Assembly: GCA_006844705.1 (NCBI GenBank)
Contig: SPJS01000064.1
Coordinates: 62,001 to 126,000, forward strand
DNA from: Methylococcaceae bacterium
Lineage (GTDB): Bacteria > Pseudomonadota > Gammaproteobacteria > Methylococcales > Methylomonadaceae
Direction: 5' to 3'
DNA: 64,000 bases
Every line of letters starts with the position of its first letter. Position 1 is the stretch's first letter. The position numbers and the translations under genes are program-made. Positions 27,943 through 36,263 of the stretch are shown here, one piece after another. The notes under the pieces were generated by a model. It worked only from the letters and a program-made list of their open reading frames with translations, was not told the origin of the DNA and searched no databases.

Positions 27943-29180
27943 TATGTCAGTGTTGTATATTTCGATTTAAACATCCTGGCAGCATCAATACGGCAAATCC
28001 GAATAGCCTCGCCGATTTGTTTACCACTTAACTTTTTATTTTTCAGAACGGTGCGGGTATCCGTTTTTGCAATGTGTTTTGCAACATCCAGAAAAAATGC
28101 CCCTTGCGGATAGTCACGGTTTTCAAATCCGGTGCGTCCCCGCATATCGGCTTCGCATGCGTGGACGAAATCCTGTAATTGTTCAGGGTGTTTGAATGTG
28201 CCCAGGGCATTCAATACATCTACCAGGGTGGAAGGGTTAAGTTCTAATGCACGATGGCAGTGGGTGTGGTAGCGCATCACGTGATGACACAGAGTGCTGA
28301 ATGTCTTGGGAATTCGCAATCGCTTACACAGGGCATCGAGTAGAGGAAGGCCAGTCTCTTCATGCCCATGATGGCTTGGCCAGTTTTCTGGTGGACTGAG
28401 GGCTTTGCCGAGGTCGTGTAATACGGCGGCGAGACGGACTTCAGGTTTGGCTGATAATTTACAGGCCTGTTCCAGTACCATCATGCAGTGAATGCCGGTG
28501 TCGATTTCCGGGTGATATTGTGCCGGTTGCGGTACGCCAAACAAATGATCAATTTCGGGAAAAATTGAAGTCAGTGCTTTGCATTGCCGCAAGGTGTAAA
28601 AAAAAGCCTGCGGAGATTGTTCTTTCAGGGCTTTCAGTAATTCTGCCCACACTCTTTCGGCAACCAGATGTTCGGTTTCTCCCGCAGTGACCATGCTTTC
28701 CATCAAGTCGCGGGTTTCTGGTGCCAGGGTAAAGCCAAGATGCGCATAACGGGCAGCAAATCTTGCCACACGTAAAATCCGCACCGGATCTTCGTTAAAT
28801 GCAGGAGAAACGTGGCGAAATACGCGCTGTTCCAAATCCTGTTGTCCGCCAAAAGGATCAATGAGTTGGCCTTTTTCATCTTGGGCGATGGCATTTATGG
28901 TCAGGTCGCGGCGCAGCAAATCCTGCTCTAAAGTGACTTCAGCATCCGCATGCATAACAAAACCTTTGTAACCGGGCGCTGTTTTGCGTTCGGTGCGGGC
29001 CAAGGCATATTCTTCATGGGTTTGCGGGTGTAAAAACACAGGAAAGTCTTTGCCAACCGTTTTAAAGCCGAGGGCTTCCATTGACTCTGGTGTCTCGCCG
29101 ACCACCACCCAGTCCCTCTCTCTGACAGGGAAGTTTAATAATTGATCGCGCACAGCGCCGCCAACTAAATAGGTTATCAT
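27942..29180 (-). CDS. cca: Multifunctional CCA tRNA nucleotidyltransferase
   Basis: The enzyme adds or repairs the 3' CCA of tRNA. The 412-residue protein has the class II nucleotidyltransferase start (YLVGGAVRDQLLNFPVRERDWVVVG), RRDLTINAIAQDEKGQLIDPFGG, DPVRILRVARFAARY, and a C-terminal HD phosphohydrolase domain (VRLAAVLHDLGKALSPP; HGHEETG) as in gammaproteobacterial Cca. It is followed with one-base overlap by an AT-rich acyltransferase gene. Its own start is separated from the TauE gene by a 73-bp divergent gap. Confidence 0.96.
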   Translation of the reverse strand: MITYLVGGAVRDQLLNFPVRERDWVVVGETPESMEALGFKTVGKDFPVFLHPQTHEEYALARTERKTAPGYKGFVMHADAEVTLEQDLLRRDLTINAIAQDEKGQLIDPFGGQQDLEQRVFRHVSPAFNEDPVRILRVARFAARYAHLGFTLAPETRDLMESMVTAGETEHLVAERVWAELLKALKEQSPQAFFYTLRQCKALTSIFPEIDHLFGVPQPAQYHPEIDTGIHCMMVLEQACKLSAKPEVRLAAVLHDLGKALSPPENWPSHHGHEETGLPLLDALCKRLRIPKTFSTLCHHVMRYHTHCHRALELNPSTLVDVLNALGTFKHPEQLQDFVHACEADMRGRTGFENRDYPQGAFFLDVAKHIAKTDTRTVLKNKKLSGKQIGEAIRICRIDAARMFKSKYTTLT

Positions 29181-29253
29181 GGGAGCTCTTAATTTTCAGA
29201 TGAGCTGAATAGTATAGCTGTTTGGCTGTTGTCAGTCTTGTTTCCGCTGAGTA

Positions 29254-30075
29254 ATGGATATATCACTTGCATATTTCTCTGACGTTTTTTGGTTTAGCAC
29301 GTTGATTGGTGTGTTTGCCGGATTGTCGGCCGGTCTGTTTGGACTGGGAGGTGGATTGGTCATTGTGCCGTCACTCGTGTGGTTGTTTAGCTGGTATGGC
29401 ATGGATGAGCATGTATTGATGCTGATGGCCATCGCCACCTCGCTGGCCGCAATTGTGCCTACGTCATTATCTTCAATCATCGCGCATTACCGATTAGGTG
29501 CGATAGACTGGCGCTGCGTGTTTCGCCTGGTTCCCGGGATTATTTTAGGCGCTATGCTGGGCGCTTATTTTGCTGATGAGATGGATGGCAGGGTATTGCG
29601 CTGGGTGTTTATTGTGTACTTGTTTTATGTCGGTAGAAATATGGCGATGCAGATTAAACCAGTGTACAACGTTGTTGGAGGTGTACGTTATCTCGATTAT
29701 TTTGCCGGTGGAGTAATTGGTGTGGTTTCAAGCCTGTTGGGGATAGGCGGTGGAACACTGACCGTGCCTTATTTGTCCGGTCAGGGTGTGGATATGAAAA
29801 AAGCGGTGGCGATTTCCAGTGCTTGCGGTTTGCCTATTGCAATATCAAGTTCTGCCAGTTTTGCTGTATTAGGGCAGGGGCAAGGGCATCTTCCTGCAGG
29901 CAGTATCGGTTATGTGTATCCGCAGGCATTTATGGGAATTGTTATTCTCAGTATTTTAACAGCGCCACTGGGTGCAAAACTGGCGAATTATTTACCCGCA
30001 AAGAAATTGCGTCGCTATTTTTCGCTGGTATTGTTTGTTATGGCGATAAAAATGATAGTGTTGATGGTGGAATAG
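29254..30075 (+). CDS. TauE/SafE family sulfite/organosulfonate exporter-like protein
   Basis: This 273-residue membrane protein has eight or so hydrophobic helices and the two family repeats: GLSAGLFGLGGGLVIVPSL near residue 22 and GVVSSLLGIGGGTLTVPYLS near residue 155. TauE/SafE members export anions such as sulfite or sulfoacetate, and many remain uncharacterised. It is monocistronic and converges with the DUF2380 gene, the stops being one base apart. The substrate cannot be told from sequence. Confidence 0.9.
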   Translation: MDISLAYFSDVFWFSTLIGVFAGLSAGLFGLGGGLVIVPSLVWLFSWYGMDEHVLMLMAIATSLAAIVPTSLSSIIAHYRLGAIDWRCVFRLVPGIILGAMLGAYFADEMDGRVLRWVFIVYLFYVGRNMAMQIKPVYNVVGGVRYLDYFAGGVIGVVSSLLGIGGGTLTVPYLSGQGVDMKKAVAISSACGLPIAISSSASFAVLGQGQGHLPAGSIGYVYPQAFMGIVILSILTAPLGAKLANYLPAKKLRRYFSLVLFVMAIKMIVLMVE

Positions 30076-30076
30076 G

Positions 30077-30592
30077 TCAGGTATTGCTACACGGATGTTG
30101 TTTTATTAATTGGACAAGCTTTTTAGATAGCCGACGGATACCCCGCTGATTCACTTTCTGGTTATTTCCTTTCAATTCAATATCGATACGTTTAATTAAT
30201 TTCCCTGAATCCACATGAATCAGTTTGGCGACAAGATAAGAAAATAAATGACTGGGTTTGGTATGTCGGGTGACAATCAGCCAGTCTGTATTGAGTTTTT
30301 CACCCAGGGAGCGGGCTTCATCAGGATAAGTAAACAGATAGCCAAATCCCGGGTTGGCATCTTTTTGCATGTGACGAGGCACATCAACCACCTGAAAATC
30401 GTTGCCGGACTGTAAGGATTGTATCAACATGGGCTGAAATTGCGCGGTACGGGCGATTTCTTTTTCAGTATAGGGTAGCGATGTGATGTCACGCAACTCA
30501 AATGAGAGTACGCTTATTTTGCTGCAAGCGAAAGCCGGGTTAACAAAATTTAAAGTAAATAAGAGAGAGAACGCACTAATGTTTATTTTCAT
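30077..30592 (-). CDS. DUF2380 domain secreted protein
   Basis: This 171-residue protein has a signal peptide (MKINISAFSLLFTLNFVNPAFAC) and then KISVLSFELRDITSLPYTEKEIAR, typical of DUF2380 proteins, with GYLFTYPDEARSLGEKLNTDWLIVTRHTKPS in the middle. In other bacteria such proteins lie beside methanol-oxidation or other periplasmic systems, but function is unproven. The ATG at 30592 is preferred over a TTG four codons upstream because it begins the signal peptide. Confidence 0.7.
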   Translation of the reverse strand: MKINISAFSLLFTLNFVNPAFACSKISVLSFELRDITSLPYTEKEIARTAQFQPMLIQSLQSGNDFQVVDVPRHMQKDANPGFGYLFTYPDEARSLGEKLNTDWLIVTRHTKPSHLFSYLVAKLIHVDSGKLIKRIDIELKGNNQKVNQRGIRRLSKKLVQLIKQHPCSNT

Positions 30593-30702
30593 TGATACTT
30601 GCAAGGGCTGCGGAAAAAACGAGCTTTCTGCATACCATTTTACCTACTAGACTTATGGTGTGCAGCAACAATGTCGTAAATACGTGCGTAGGGTAAACAC
30701 AT

Positions 30703-32415
30703 TTGAAAGTCAAACAGAGAAATATTTTTAGCTATTTGTTACGAATTTTCTTACTTTGGTGGATGCCATTGCTGGTTTTGTTCGGTTTTTTCTTTTATAT
30801 GGAATTACAAAATCGTATTGAAGAAATCAAGCAGGGTGAGAGAACGAATGTAACGTTGGGGCGATATGCATTAAATGATAGTTTAACCAGCAAGGTTGCA
30901 GACTTACGCTTGTTGGCTGATCTTTTTAAGCAAAATTATAAACAGTCACGAAAACGTTTTATTTCCAGTCAAATTAAATTATTTACGTCAGTGATAGCCC
31001 AACAGGCCGGGTATGACCAAATTCGGTTTATTGATAATAATGGGCAGGAAATAATTCGGGTAAACCGGAGGTATGAGACGGTCAATGTGGTCAAAAACAA
31101 AAGGCTTCAAAATAAGAAAGACCGATATTATGTTAAAGACATTCAAGTATTGGGTGAGGGTGAAATTTATGTTTCACCGATGGATTTAAATGTTGAAGAT
31201 GGCCAAATAGAGATTCCCATAACACCTACGGTGCGCTTGGGTACGCCAATATTTGATTTTGCCGGCAGAAGAACAGGCATGCTGGTGATCAATATAAATG
31301 GGACGTATTTAATGTCCAGCCTGTCTGCCATCAGTCGTGGGTTTGCCCATCCAATGTCATTACTTAATAAAAATGGCTACTGGTTATTGGAGCGCGATCC
31401 GGACAAAACGTGGGGGTTTATGTTTGGAAACAATCAACGTTTTCAAACCTACTATCCTCAGCTTTGGAATAAAATTCAATCTTCACAACGTGGTCAGCTG
31501 GTAAATCAGGAGGGCGGCGTTTTTACTTATGATTCAATTTACCCCTTAATAGTCGCTTCTCAGTCCAGTGTCAAAGTCAGCTCATTCCAAGAAAACGAGA
31601 GTGAGAAAAAAGCATTTTATTGGAAGATCGTCACCCGGATTAGTCCAGAAAAGTTACTAGATATTCAAAAAGAAATGTTTAATCGCTTTTTTTCTATGGC
31701 TGTTCCGTTGGTGGTTTTATTGATGTTGATTTCCTGGAAATTAGCCCGTGCACGAATGCGGCATCATGTCTCACAAGTGGCATTGCAGGCGGCGTACACT
31801 AATCTGGAGCAGAAAGTTGAAGAAAGAACGTTGGCGTTAAGAAAGGAAGTAGAGTTTAGAAAGCAAACGGAAGAAAGAATGCGTCATATGGCCAGTTACG
31901 ATAATTTGACGGGTATACCCAACCGGGCTTTGTTTGATGATAGATTGCGCACGGTATTAACGTTGAATCGGCGGCATAAAAAAATTATTGCCTTAATGTT
32001 TATCGACCTGGATGGTTTTAAACAGGTTAATGATAGCTATGGGCACGATTGCGGCGATCAATTGCTTATTCAAGTGAGTCATCGCTTATCAAAGCAAATA
32101 AGAGAAAGTGATACGGTAGGCCGCTATGGGGGAGATGAGTTTGTTGTTTTATTAAACGATATTGCCCATCTGGGGGACGCGGATTTTATTGCAATAGAAG
32201 TTATTCAAAGTTTATCAGAACGCTTTTTGATTAATGAGAATGAAGTCATCATCGGGTGCAGCATTGGAATCGCGATTCACCGGGGTGAAGTGATTTCAAT
32301 TAAAGAGTTTATCAAAATAGCGGATGAGGCGATGTACAGTGTTAAGAAGAATGGAAAGAATAATTTTAAGCGAGTAGAGGTGTCTTCAAGCAATGAGGAC
32401 GTCTACTATATTTAG
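30703..32415 (+). CDS. Membrane-bound diguanylate cyclase
   Basis: This 570-residue protein has TM1 (residues 12-33), a periplasmic double-Cache-like sensor (about 35-325, with YDQIRFIDNNGQEIIRVNR), TM2 (330-347), a short coiled coil and a C-terminal GGDEF domain. GGDEF is intact at 476-480, with the RxxD product-inhibition site at 467-470, so it should make c-di-GMP. The start is a TTG preceded by AGGGT; no ATG fits before TM1. It is monocistronic. Confidence 0.9.
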   Translation: MKVKQRNIFSYLLRIFLLWWMPLLVLFGFFFYMELQNRIEEIKQGERTNVTLGRYALNDSLTSKVADLRLLADLFKQNYKQSRKRFISSQIKLFTSVIAQQAGYDQIRFIDNNGQEIIRVNRRYETVNVVKNKRLQNKKDRYYVKDIQVLGEGEIYVSPMDLNVEDGQIEIPITPTVRLGTPIFDFAGRRTGMLVININGTYLMSSLSAISRGFAHPMSLLNKNGYWLLERDPDKTWGFMFGNNQRFQTYYPQLWNKIQSSQRGQLVNQEGGVFTYDSIYPLIVASQSSVKVSSFQENESEKKAFYWKIVTRISPEKLLDIQKEMFNRFFSMAVPLVVLLMLISWKLARARMRHHVSQVALQAAYTNLEQKVEERTLALRKEVEFRKQTEERMRHMASYDNLTGIPNRALFDDRLRTVLTLNRRHKKIIALMFIDLDGFKQVNDSYGHDCGDQLLIQVSHRLSKQIRESDTVGRYGGDEFVVLLNDIAHLGDADFIAIEVIQSLSERFLINENEVIIGCSIGIAIHRGEVISIKEFIKIADEAMYSVKKNGKNNFKRVEVSSSNEDVYYI

Positions 32416-32429
32416 TCGGCTGAGTTTCA

Positions 32430-32485
32430 ATGTCATAAAAGCTTCACGGTAGCATCATCAATCTGTCATCTTTGCCTAATATTCT
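32430..32485 (+). promoter_or_regulatory. Tandem Pho-box-like promoter of the glycerophosphodiesterase gene
   Basis: Half-sites spaced exactly 11 bp apart are visible: TGTCAT (32431), CTTCAC (32442), CATCAT (32453) and TGTCAT (32464), followed 16 bp from the last start by a -10-like TATTCT (32480-32485). PhoB binds 11-bp direct repeats of this type and replaces the -35 element. Inference from pattern. Confidence 0.65.
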
Positions 32486-32518
32486 GCGTTTTCCAACTAA
32501 TAATAACTGGAGGGAAAA

Positions 32519-33784
32519 ATGCAATTTATTAAACCTGTTGTAGCTGCAATCGCGGTGATGTCGGCCATGACATCCTTTTCTGTTTTTGCCGATAAGCCTT
32601 ATTTTGCAGGAAAGTATAAAAAAAAGCACAATAAAATGTCTGTGCAATTGGGCCCAAGACCTTATTTTCTGGTCAACGATATGGAGCCAAGCCGTTTAAA
32701 AAGAAAGTTGAAGCAATGTAGTGAAGGGCCATTTTATAAATCAGATTTTTCAATTGGCCATCGCGGCGCACCTATGCAATTTCCGGAGCACACTAAAGAG
32801 TCTTATGTCGCTGCGGCCAGAATGGGGGCGGGTATCCTTGAATGTGATGTGACTTTTACCAAAGACAAAGAGCTGGTTTGTCGACATTCTCAATGCGATC
32901 TGCATACAACAACAGATATTCTGGCCACACCGTTGGCAGAAAAATGCAGTGTAGCGCCTGATTACACCAGTGATACACCATTTAAAGATGTTAAATGCTG
33001 TACCAGTGACCTGACGTTGCGTGAATTCAAAACCTTGCAAGGTAAAATGGATGCCGGAAATAAAAATGCGGCCACTCTGGAAGAATATTTTGATTCAACG
33101 GCAAACTGGCGTACAGACCTTTATGCGAGTCGCGGTACTTTGCTGACGCATAAAGAAAGTATCCGTTTGTTCAAAAAACTGGGCGTTAAAATGACACCAG
33201 AGTTGAAATCACCCAGCGTGGAAATGCCGTTTGATGGTTTTACCCAGGAAGATTATGCGCAAAAGATGATTAACGAATATAAACAGGCACGAGTTCGTCC
33301 AGGCAAAGTGTATCCGCAATCATTTAATCTGGATGATGTTTTGTACTGGATTGACAATACGCCTCGTTTTGGCAAGCAAGCGGTCTATCTGGATGGTCGT
33401 TATGATGATCCAACGTTTGATCATACTGACCCGGCCACATGGACACCAAGCATGGAAGAGTTGGTTGAAGATGGTGTAAAAATTATTGCGCCACCAATGT
33501 GGATGTTGGTTAAGGCAAACAAGTGGGGGCAGATTGCACCTTCAAAATATGCTAAACGCGCTAAAAGAGCGGGTTTGGATATCATAACCTGGACGTTGGA
33601 AAGGTCCGGTCCATTGGCAAATGGCGGCGGCTGGTACTATCAAACGACATCTGACGTAATTGACAATGATGGCGATATGATGGAGCTGCTGCATGTATTA
33701 GCAAAAAAAGTGGGCGTGTTAGGCGTGTTCTCTGACTGGCCTGCGACGACGACATATTATGCTAACTGTATGAATCTTAAATAG
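32519..33784 (+). CDS. Periplasmic glycerophosphodiester phosphodiesterase (GlpQ-like)
   Basis: This 421-residue exported enzyme should hydrolyse glycerophosphodiesters to glycerol-3-phosphate and an alcohol. It has a signal peptide (1-24, cut near VFAD). The GDPD catalytic set is present: HRGAP (H81, R82), PEHT (E90), LECDV (E108, D110) and CRHSQ (H123). A large insertion between residues about 125 and 210 contains several cysteines. The TIM-barrel ending [10 protein letters not shown] is conserved. A good GGAGGG ribosome site precedes the ATG. The Pho-box-like promoter and following phosphate genes point to scavenging of phosphate from lipid head groups under starvation. Confidence 0.9.
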   Translation: MQFIKPVVAAIAVMSAMTSFSVFADKPYFAGKYKKKHNKMSVQLGPRPYFLVNDMEPSRLKRKLKQCSEGPFYKSDFSIGHRGAPMQFPEHTKESYVAAARMGAGILECDVTFTKDKELVCRHSQCDLHTTTDILATPLAEKCSVAPDYTSDTPFKDVKCCTSDLTLREFKTLQGKMDAGNKNAATLEEYFDSTANWRTDLYASRGTLLTHKESIRLFKKLGVKMTPELKSPSVEMPFDGFTQEDYAQKMINEYKQARVRPGKVYPQSFNLDDVLYWIDNTPRFGKQAVYLDGRYDDPTFDHTDPATWTPSMEELVEDGVKIIAPPMWMLVKANKWGQIAPSKYAKRAKRAGLDIITWTLERSGPLANGGGWYYQTTSDVIDNDGDMMELLHVLAKKVGVLGVFSDWPATTTYYANCMNLK

Positions 33785-33803
33785 TCGCTCGACTTATCTC
33801 AAC

Positions 33804-33835
33804 ACGGGTGGTTAGTGTTTTTGACCACCCGTTTT
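33804..33835 (+). terminator. Rho-independent terminator after GDPD gene
   Basis: A perfect 9-bp stem ACGGGTGGT/ACCACCCGT with an 11-nt loop is followed by TTTTC, 20 bp past the stop codon. Confidence 0.8.
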
Positions 33836-33843
33836 CTCATCAC

Positions 33844-33889
33844 TTACATTCCTGTTACATTAATCTGCCACCCTTAAGCTTTTTATTAT
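33844..33889 (+). promoter_or_regulatory. Possible Pho-box-like promoter of ydcF-like gene
   Basis: TTACAT at 33844 and 33855 and TGCCAC at 33866 are spaced 11 bp apart, with TATTAT at 33884-33889 as a candidate -10. The half-sites are weaker than those of the neighbouring genes. Confidence 0.35.
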
Positions 33890-33899
33890 CTGCAGATTG

Positions 33900-34661
33900 A
33901 TGGATATTCATCTCATATATTTGATAAAGGCATTCATATTACCGCCCGCAATTTTTATTTTTCTGGGTATTTTTGGATTTTTTTATATTGCTAGGGCAAT
34001 TGGCAAAAAGCTCGTTTTCCTAAGTGTTTTGGGACAATTAGTGTTTAGCTTGCCTGTCACCTCCTATTTTTTAACTAAAACCTGGGAATTCATCCCTCCC
34101 ATAACGAATGAACAATTAAAAAACAGTCAGGCACAAGCTGTTGTGGTGCTAGGAGGGGGGTATTCAAAAACCAGTGAAGAGCTGGATGAAGATTTTGTCT
34201 TGTCAGGATTCAGCGAGGCACGGGTTCGATATGCTGCTCAAGTGAGTAGGCACACCGGGTTACCCATCGTTGTCTCAGGGGGAAATGTGCTGGGTAAACA
34301 TTCTGTCCAAGAGGCTGATCTAATGGCGGATGAATTGGCGCAGCGATATTCGATAAAGGTAAAGTGGAAAGAGAGTCATAGCCGCAATACTGCAGAAAAT
34401 GCAGAACAGACCTTTTTACAATTAAGCCGGGAAAATATTGATCATATCATTTTGGTGACCCATGCCTTCCACATGCCACGTGCTCTTTATCAATTCCAGC
34501 AGCAAGGGTTTAAGGTGACTCCTGCGCCTACTCGTTTTATGAGTGCAGATACACGCTGGGATGTGTTTATGTTTATTCCTTCAGTGAATTCAATGGGCGG
34601 GAATTTTTTAATTCTGCATGAGGTTGTTGGGTTTGTTTGGTATCTGCTTAGGTACGGATAG
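33900..34661 (+). CDS. YdcF/ElyC family membrane protein (DUF218)
   Basis: This 253-residue protein has two N-terminal hydrophobic helices (about 5-30 and 38-58) followed by a DUF218 domain: AVVVLGGGYSK, SEARVRYAAQVSRHTGLPIVVSGG, EADLMADEL, ESHSRNTAENAE and ILVTHAFHMPRAL. These are the family hallmarks of ElyC and SanA, which affect envelope or peptidoglycan precursor metabolism in E. coli. The ATG at 33900 is one codon after an in-frame TTG. It sits inside a phosphate-starvation gene cluster. Biochemical activity is unknown. Confidence 0.85.
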   Translation: MDIHLIYLIKAFILPPAIFIFLGIFGFFYIARAIGKKLVFLSVLGQLVFSLPVTSYFLTKTWEFIPPITNEQLKNSQAQAVVVLGGGYSKTSEELDEDFVLSGFSEARVRYAAQVSRHTGLPIVVSGGNVLGKHSVQEADLMADELAQRYSIKVKWKESHSRNTAENAEQTFLQLSRENIDHIILVTHAFHMPRALYQFQQQGFKVTPAPTRFMSADTRWDVFMFIPSVNSMGGNFLILHEVVGFVWYLLRYG

Positions 34662-34822
34662 GGGTTACAGATTTGAATTGAGAATTGTCTGTACAAATCT
34701 TAATCACAAAAACAAATATTGTAATACGATTTTCATTTTTTACTGATAAGCTCCGGCGCAAACATGATGAGTTCATGTTGTTGGCATTACTTAGATTTTT
34801 GTTTTGTTGGGAGGGCTTTTAT

Positions 34823-35026
34823 ATGGCGACTGGAACTGTAAAATGGTTTAATAATACGAAAGGGTTTGGTTTTATTGAGCCCGCAGAAGGTAAAGAAGAC
34901 ATTTTTGTTCATCATTCTGTGATATTGGGGGAGGGATTTAAGACACTGTCTCCTGGCCAACCGGTCACGTTTGAATTTGAAAACGGCCCAAAGGGCTTGG
35001 CTGCAACCAATGTCCAACCGCAATAG
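34823..35026 (+). CDS. Cold-shock family protein
   Basis: This 67-residue single-domain CspA-type protein has [20 protein letters not shown] with the RNP1 motif (KGFGFIEP) and RNP2 (DIFVHHS). It should bind single-stranded RNA as a chaperone. The ATG at 34823 follows GGGAGGG; the frame is open 46 codons upstream without a suitable start. The 160-bp leader is AT-rich as for many csp genes. Whether it is cold-induced, constitutive or phosphate-regulated cannot be told. Confidence 0.93.
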   Translation: MATGTVKWFNNTKGFGFIEPAEGKEDIFVHHSVILGEGFKTLSPGQPVTFEFENGPKGLAATNVQPQ

Positions 35027-35148
35027 GCATCCGCTTTGCTTTATGCAGCTTTAAAATTAGCCAATCTATAACAAATTAGTCTGGTTCATGAGGGGGTTGA
35101 GTGCAGGTGTAGCCAGATTAATAAACTAACTTCATATTGATCAGAATG

Positions 35149-35188
35149 CTGCACCCTTAATCGGGGGGCAGTCTTGTTTTTGTTTTTA
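35149..35188 (+). terminator. Probable terminator after cold-shock gene
   Basis: CTGCACCC at 35149-35156 pairs with GGGGCAG-type sequence at 35165-35171 with one bulge, followed by a T-rich run TCTTGTTTTTGTTTTT. It is moderately convincing. Confidence 0.5.
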
Positions 35189-35193
35189 TATAG

Positions 35194-35211
35194 CTGTAAT
35201 CTTACTGTCAT
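35194..35211 (+). promoter_or_regulatory. Pho box upstream of small membrane protein gene
   Basis: CTGTAATCTTACTGTCAT contains TGTAAT and TGTCAT starting 11 bp apart (35195 and 35206), close to the 18-bp PhoB consensus of two CTGTCAT-type half-sites with a 4-bp spacer. No strong -10 was found 10 bp downstream. Confidence 0.55.
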
Positions 35212-35363
35212 GTTTCGCATTGTTTAGCAAAGGCTAACTCCGCAACGAAAATAATTAATGACGCTTTCAAATGATTTTGGTAGCATCTTTCCGTATCCAT
35301 TGTCGATTAATGGCATAAATGGACTGGGTTTGTTGTATTTATCCAGAAAACTATAAAAATAAT

Positions 35364-35621
35364 ATGCTGAAAAAATCAATTTTAATGACGATTGGAATAC
35401 TGGTTTTTGTAATAGGGATGATCTTATTTCCTTTGCCCGTTCCATTTGGATTGCCTATTATGATTGTTGGTATGGCAATTATGTTTAAAGCCTCTGACCG
35501 TTTTAAACGAAAGGTGGTTCGTTGGTCATGGAATAATGTTTACGCACGTATTGTGTGGTCTAAGTTCAAAGACTACCGCAAAAAAAGAAAGCTAGCAGTT
35601 TCTCAATCCGGCGTGTCATAA
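35364..35621 (+). CDS. Small membrane protein, PGPGW-like
   Basis: This 85-residue protein has one long or two short hydrophobic segments (residues 4-40) with LFPLPVPFGLPIMIVGMAIMF, where the proline-glycine loop resembles putative transmembrane PGPGW proteins, and a strongly basic C-terminal half. Function is unknown. The start at 35364 is preferred over upstream codons because it begins just before the first helix. Its terminal GTGTCATAA overlaps the first half-site of the tandem Pho box for the next gene. Confidence 0.65.
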   Translation: MLKKSILMTIGILVFVIGMILFPLPVPFGLPIMIVGMAIMFKASDRFKRKVVRWSWNNVYARIVWSKFKDYRKKRKLAVSQSGVS

Positions 35622-35669
35622 AAACTTAAAGGAAAGTTAACATCGCTGTCATATTTCAAAACTATCCTA
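35614..35669 (+). promoter_or_regulatory. Tandem Pho-box-like promoter of the PAP2-glycosyltransferase operon
   Basis: TGTCAT half-sites at 35614 and 35647 are 33 bp apart (three 11-bp steps) with CTTAAA (35625) and GTTAAC (35636) between, and TATCCT at 35664-35669 as a -10. The first 16 bp (TGTCATAAAAACTTAA) differ from the corresponding GDPD promoter segment at 32431 in only two positions. Confidence 0.6.
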
Positions 35670-35738
35670 AACTTCATAGAGCGAATGTTTGTAGTCTGGA
35701 TATAGGGATTTCTCCAGTTTTTTTGGAGGTTGAAGTTA

Positions 35739-36263
35739 ATGAAGCTGATAAATTCTGTACACCAATTAGATGTCTTTATGTTTAATTTTTTGATGAATGT
35801 AAAGAGTTATCGTTACTTGGCATTATTTGCCAGATATATATCTAAAACGGGTGATGGCCAATTGTATTTACTGGTGGGTGCTGGCGCTCTGCTTGCAGAG
35901 GGTGTCGACAGTGCTTATTTACACGTTACGGCGTTAGGTTTTTTAATTGAAAGGCCGATATATTTCATATTAAAAAACGGATTTAAACGCAATCGTCCGC
36001 AGGCGGCTTTAAAAGGTTTTAATAGTCTCATCACACCTTCTGATCAATTCAGTTTTCCATCGGGCCATACTTCCGCAGCGTTTTTATTTGCAACTGTGAC
36101 AGGGTTTTATTATCCTTTTTTACTTTTACCTTTATTGATTTGGGCTGCTTCTGTTGGGTTTTCTCGTGTTATTCTGGGCGTGCATTTTCCTACAGATACA
36201 TTCGTCGGTATGGGCTTGGGAATCAGTGTCGCCTTTTACAGTTTTAAGATAATAACTACATGA
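35739..36263 (+). CDS. PAP2 family membrane phosphatase
   Basis: This 174-residue integral membrane enzyme has the full PAP2 signature: KNGFKRNRP (Kx6RP), PSGHT, and SRVILGVHFPTD (SRx5Hx3D), placed in loops between about five helices. Such enzymes dephosphorylate phosphatidic acid, undecaprenyl diphosphate or similar lipid phosphates. The ATG at 35739 has GGAGG nine bases upstream. It overlaps the glycosyltransferase gene by four bases (ATGA). The Pho-box-like promoter and partner suggest a role in making diacylglycerol for phosphate-free glycolipids, or recycling of a lipid carrier (inference). Confidence 0.88.
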   Translation: MKLINSVHQLDVFMFNFLMNVKSYRYLALFARYISKTGDGQLYLLVGAGALLAEGVDSAYLHVTALGFLIERPIYFILKNGFKRNRPQAALKGFNSLITPSDQFSFPSGHTSAAFLFATVTGFYYPFLLLPLLIWAASVGFSRVILGVHFPTDTFVGMGLGISVAFYSFKIITT

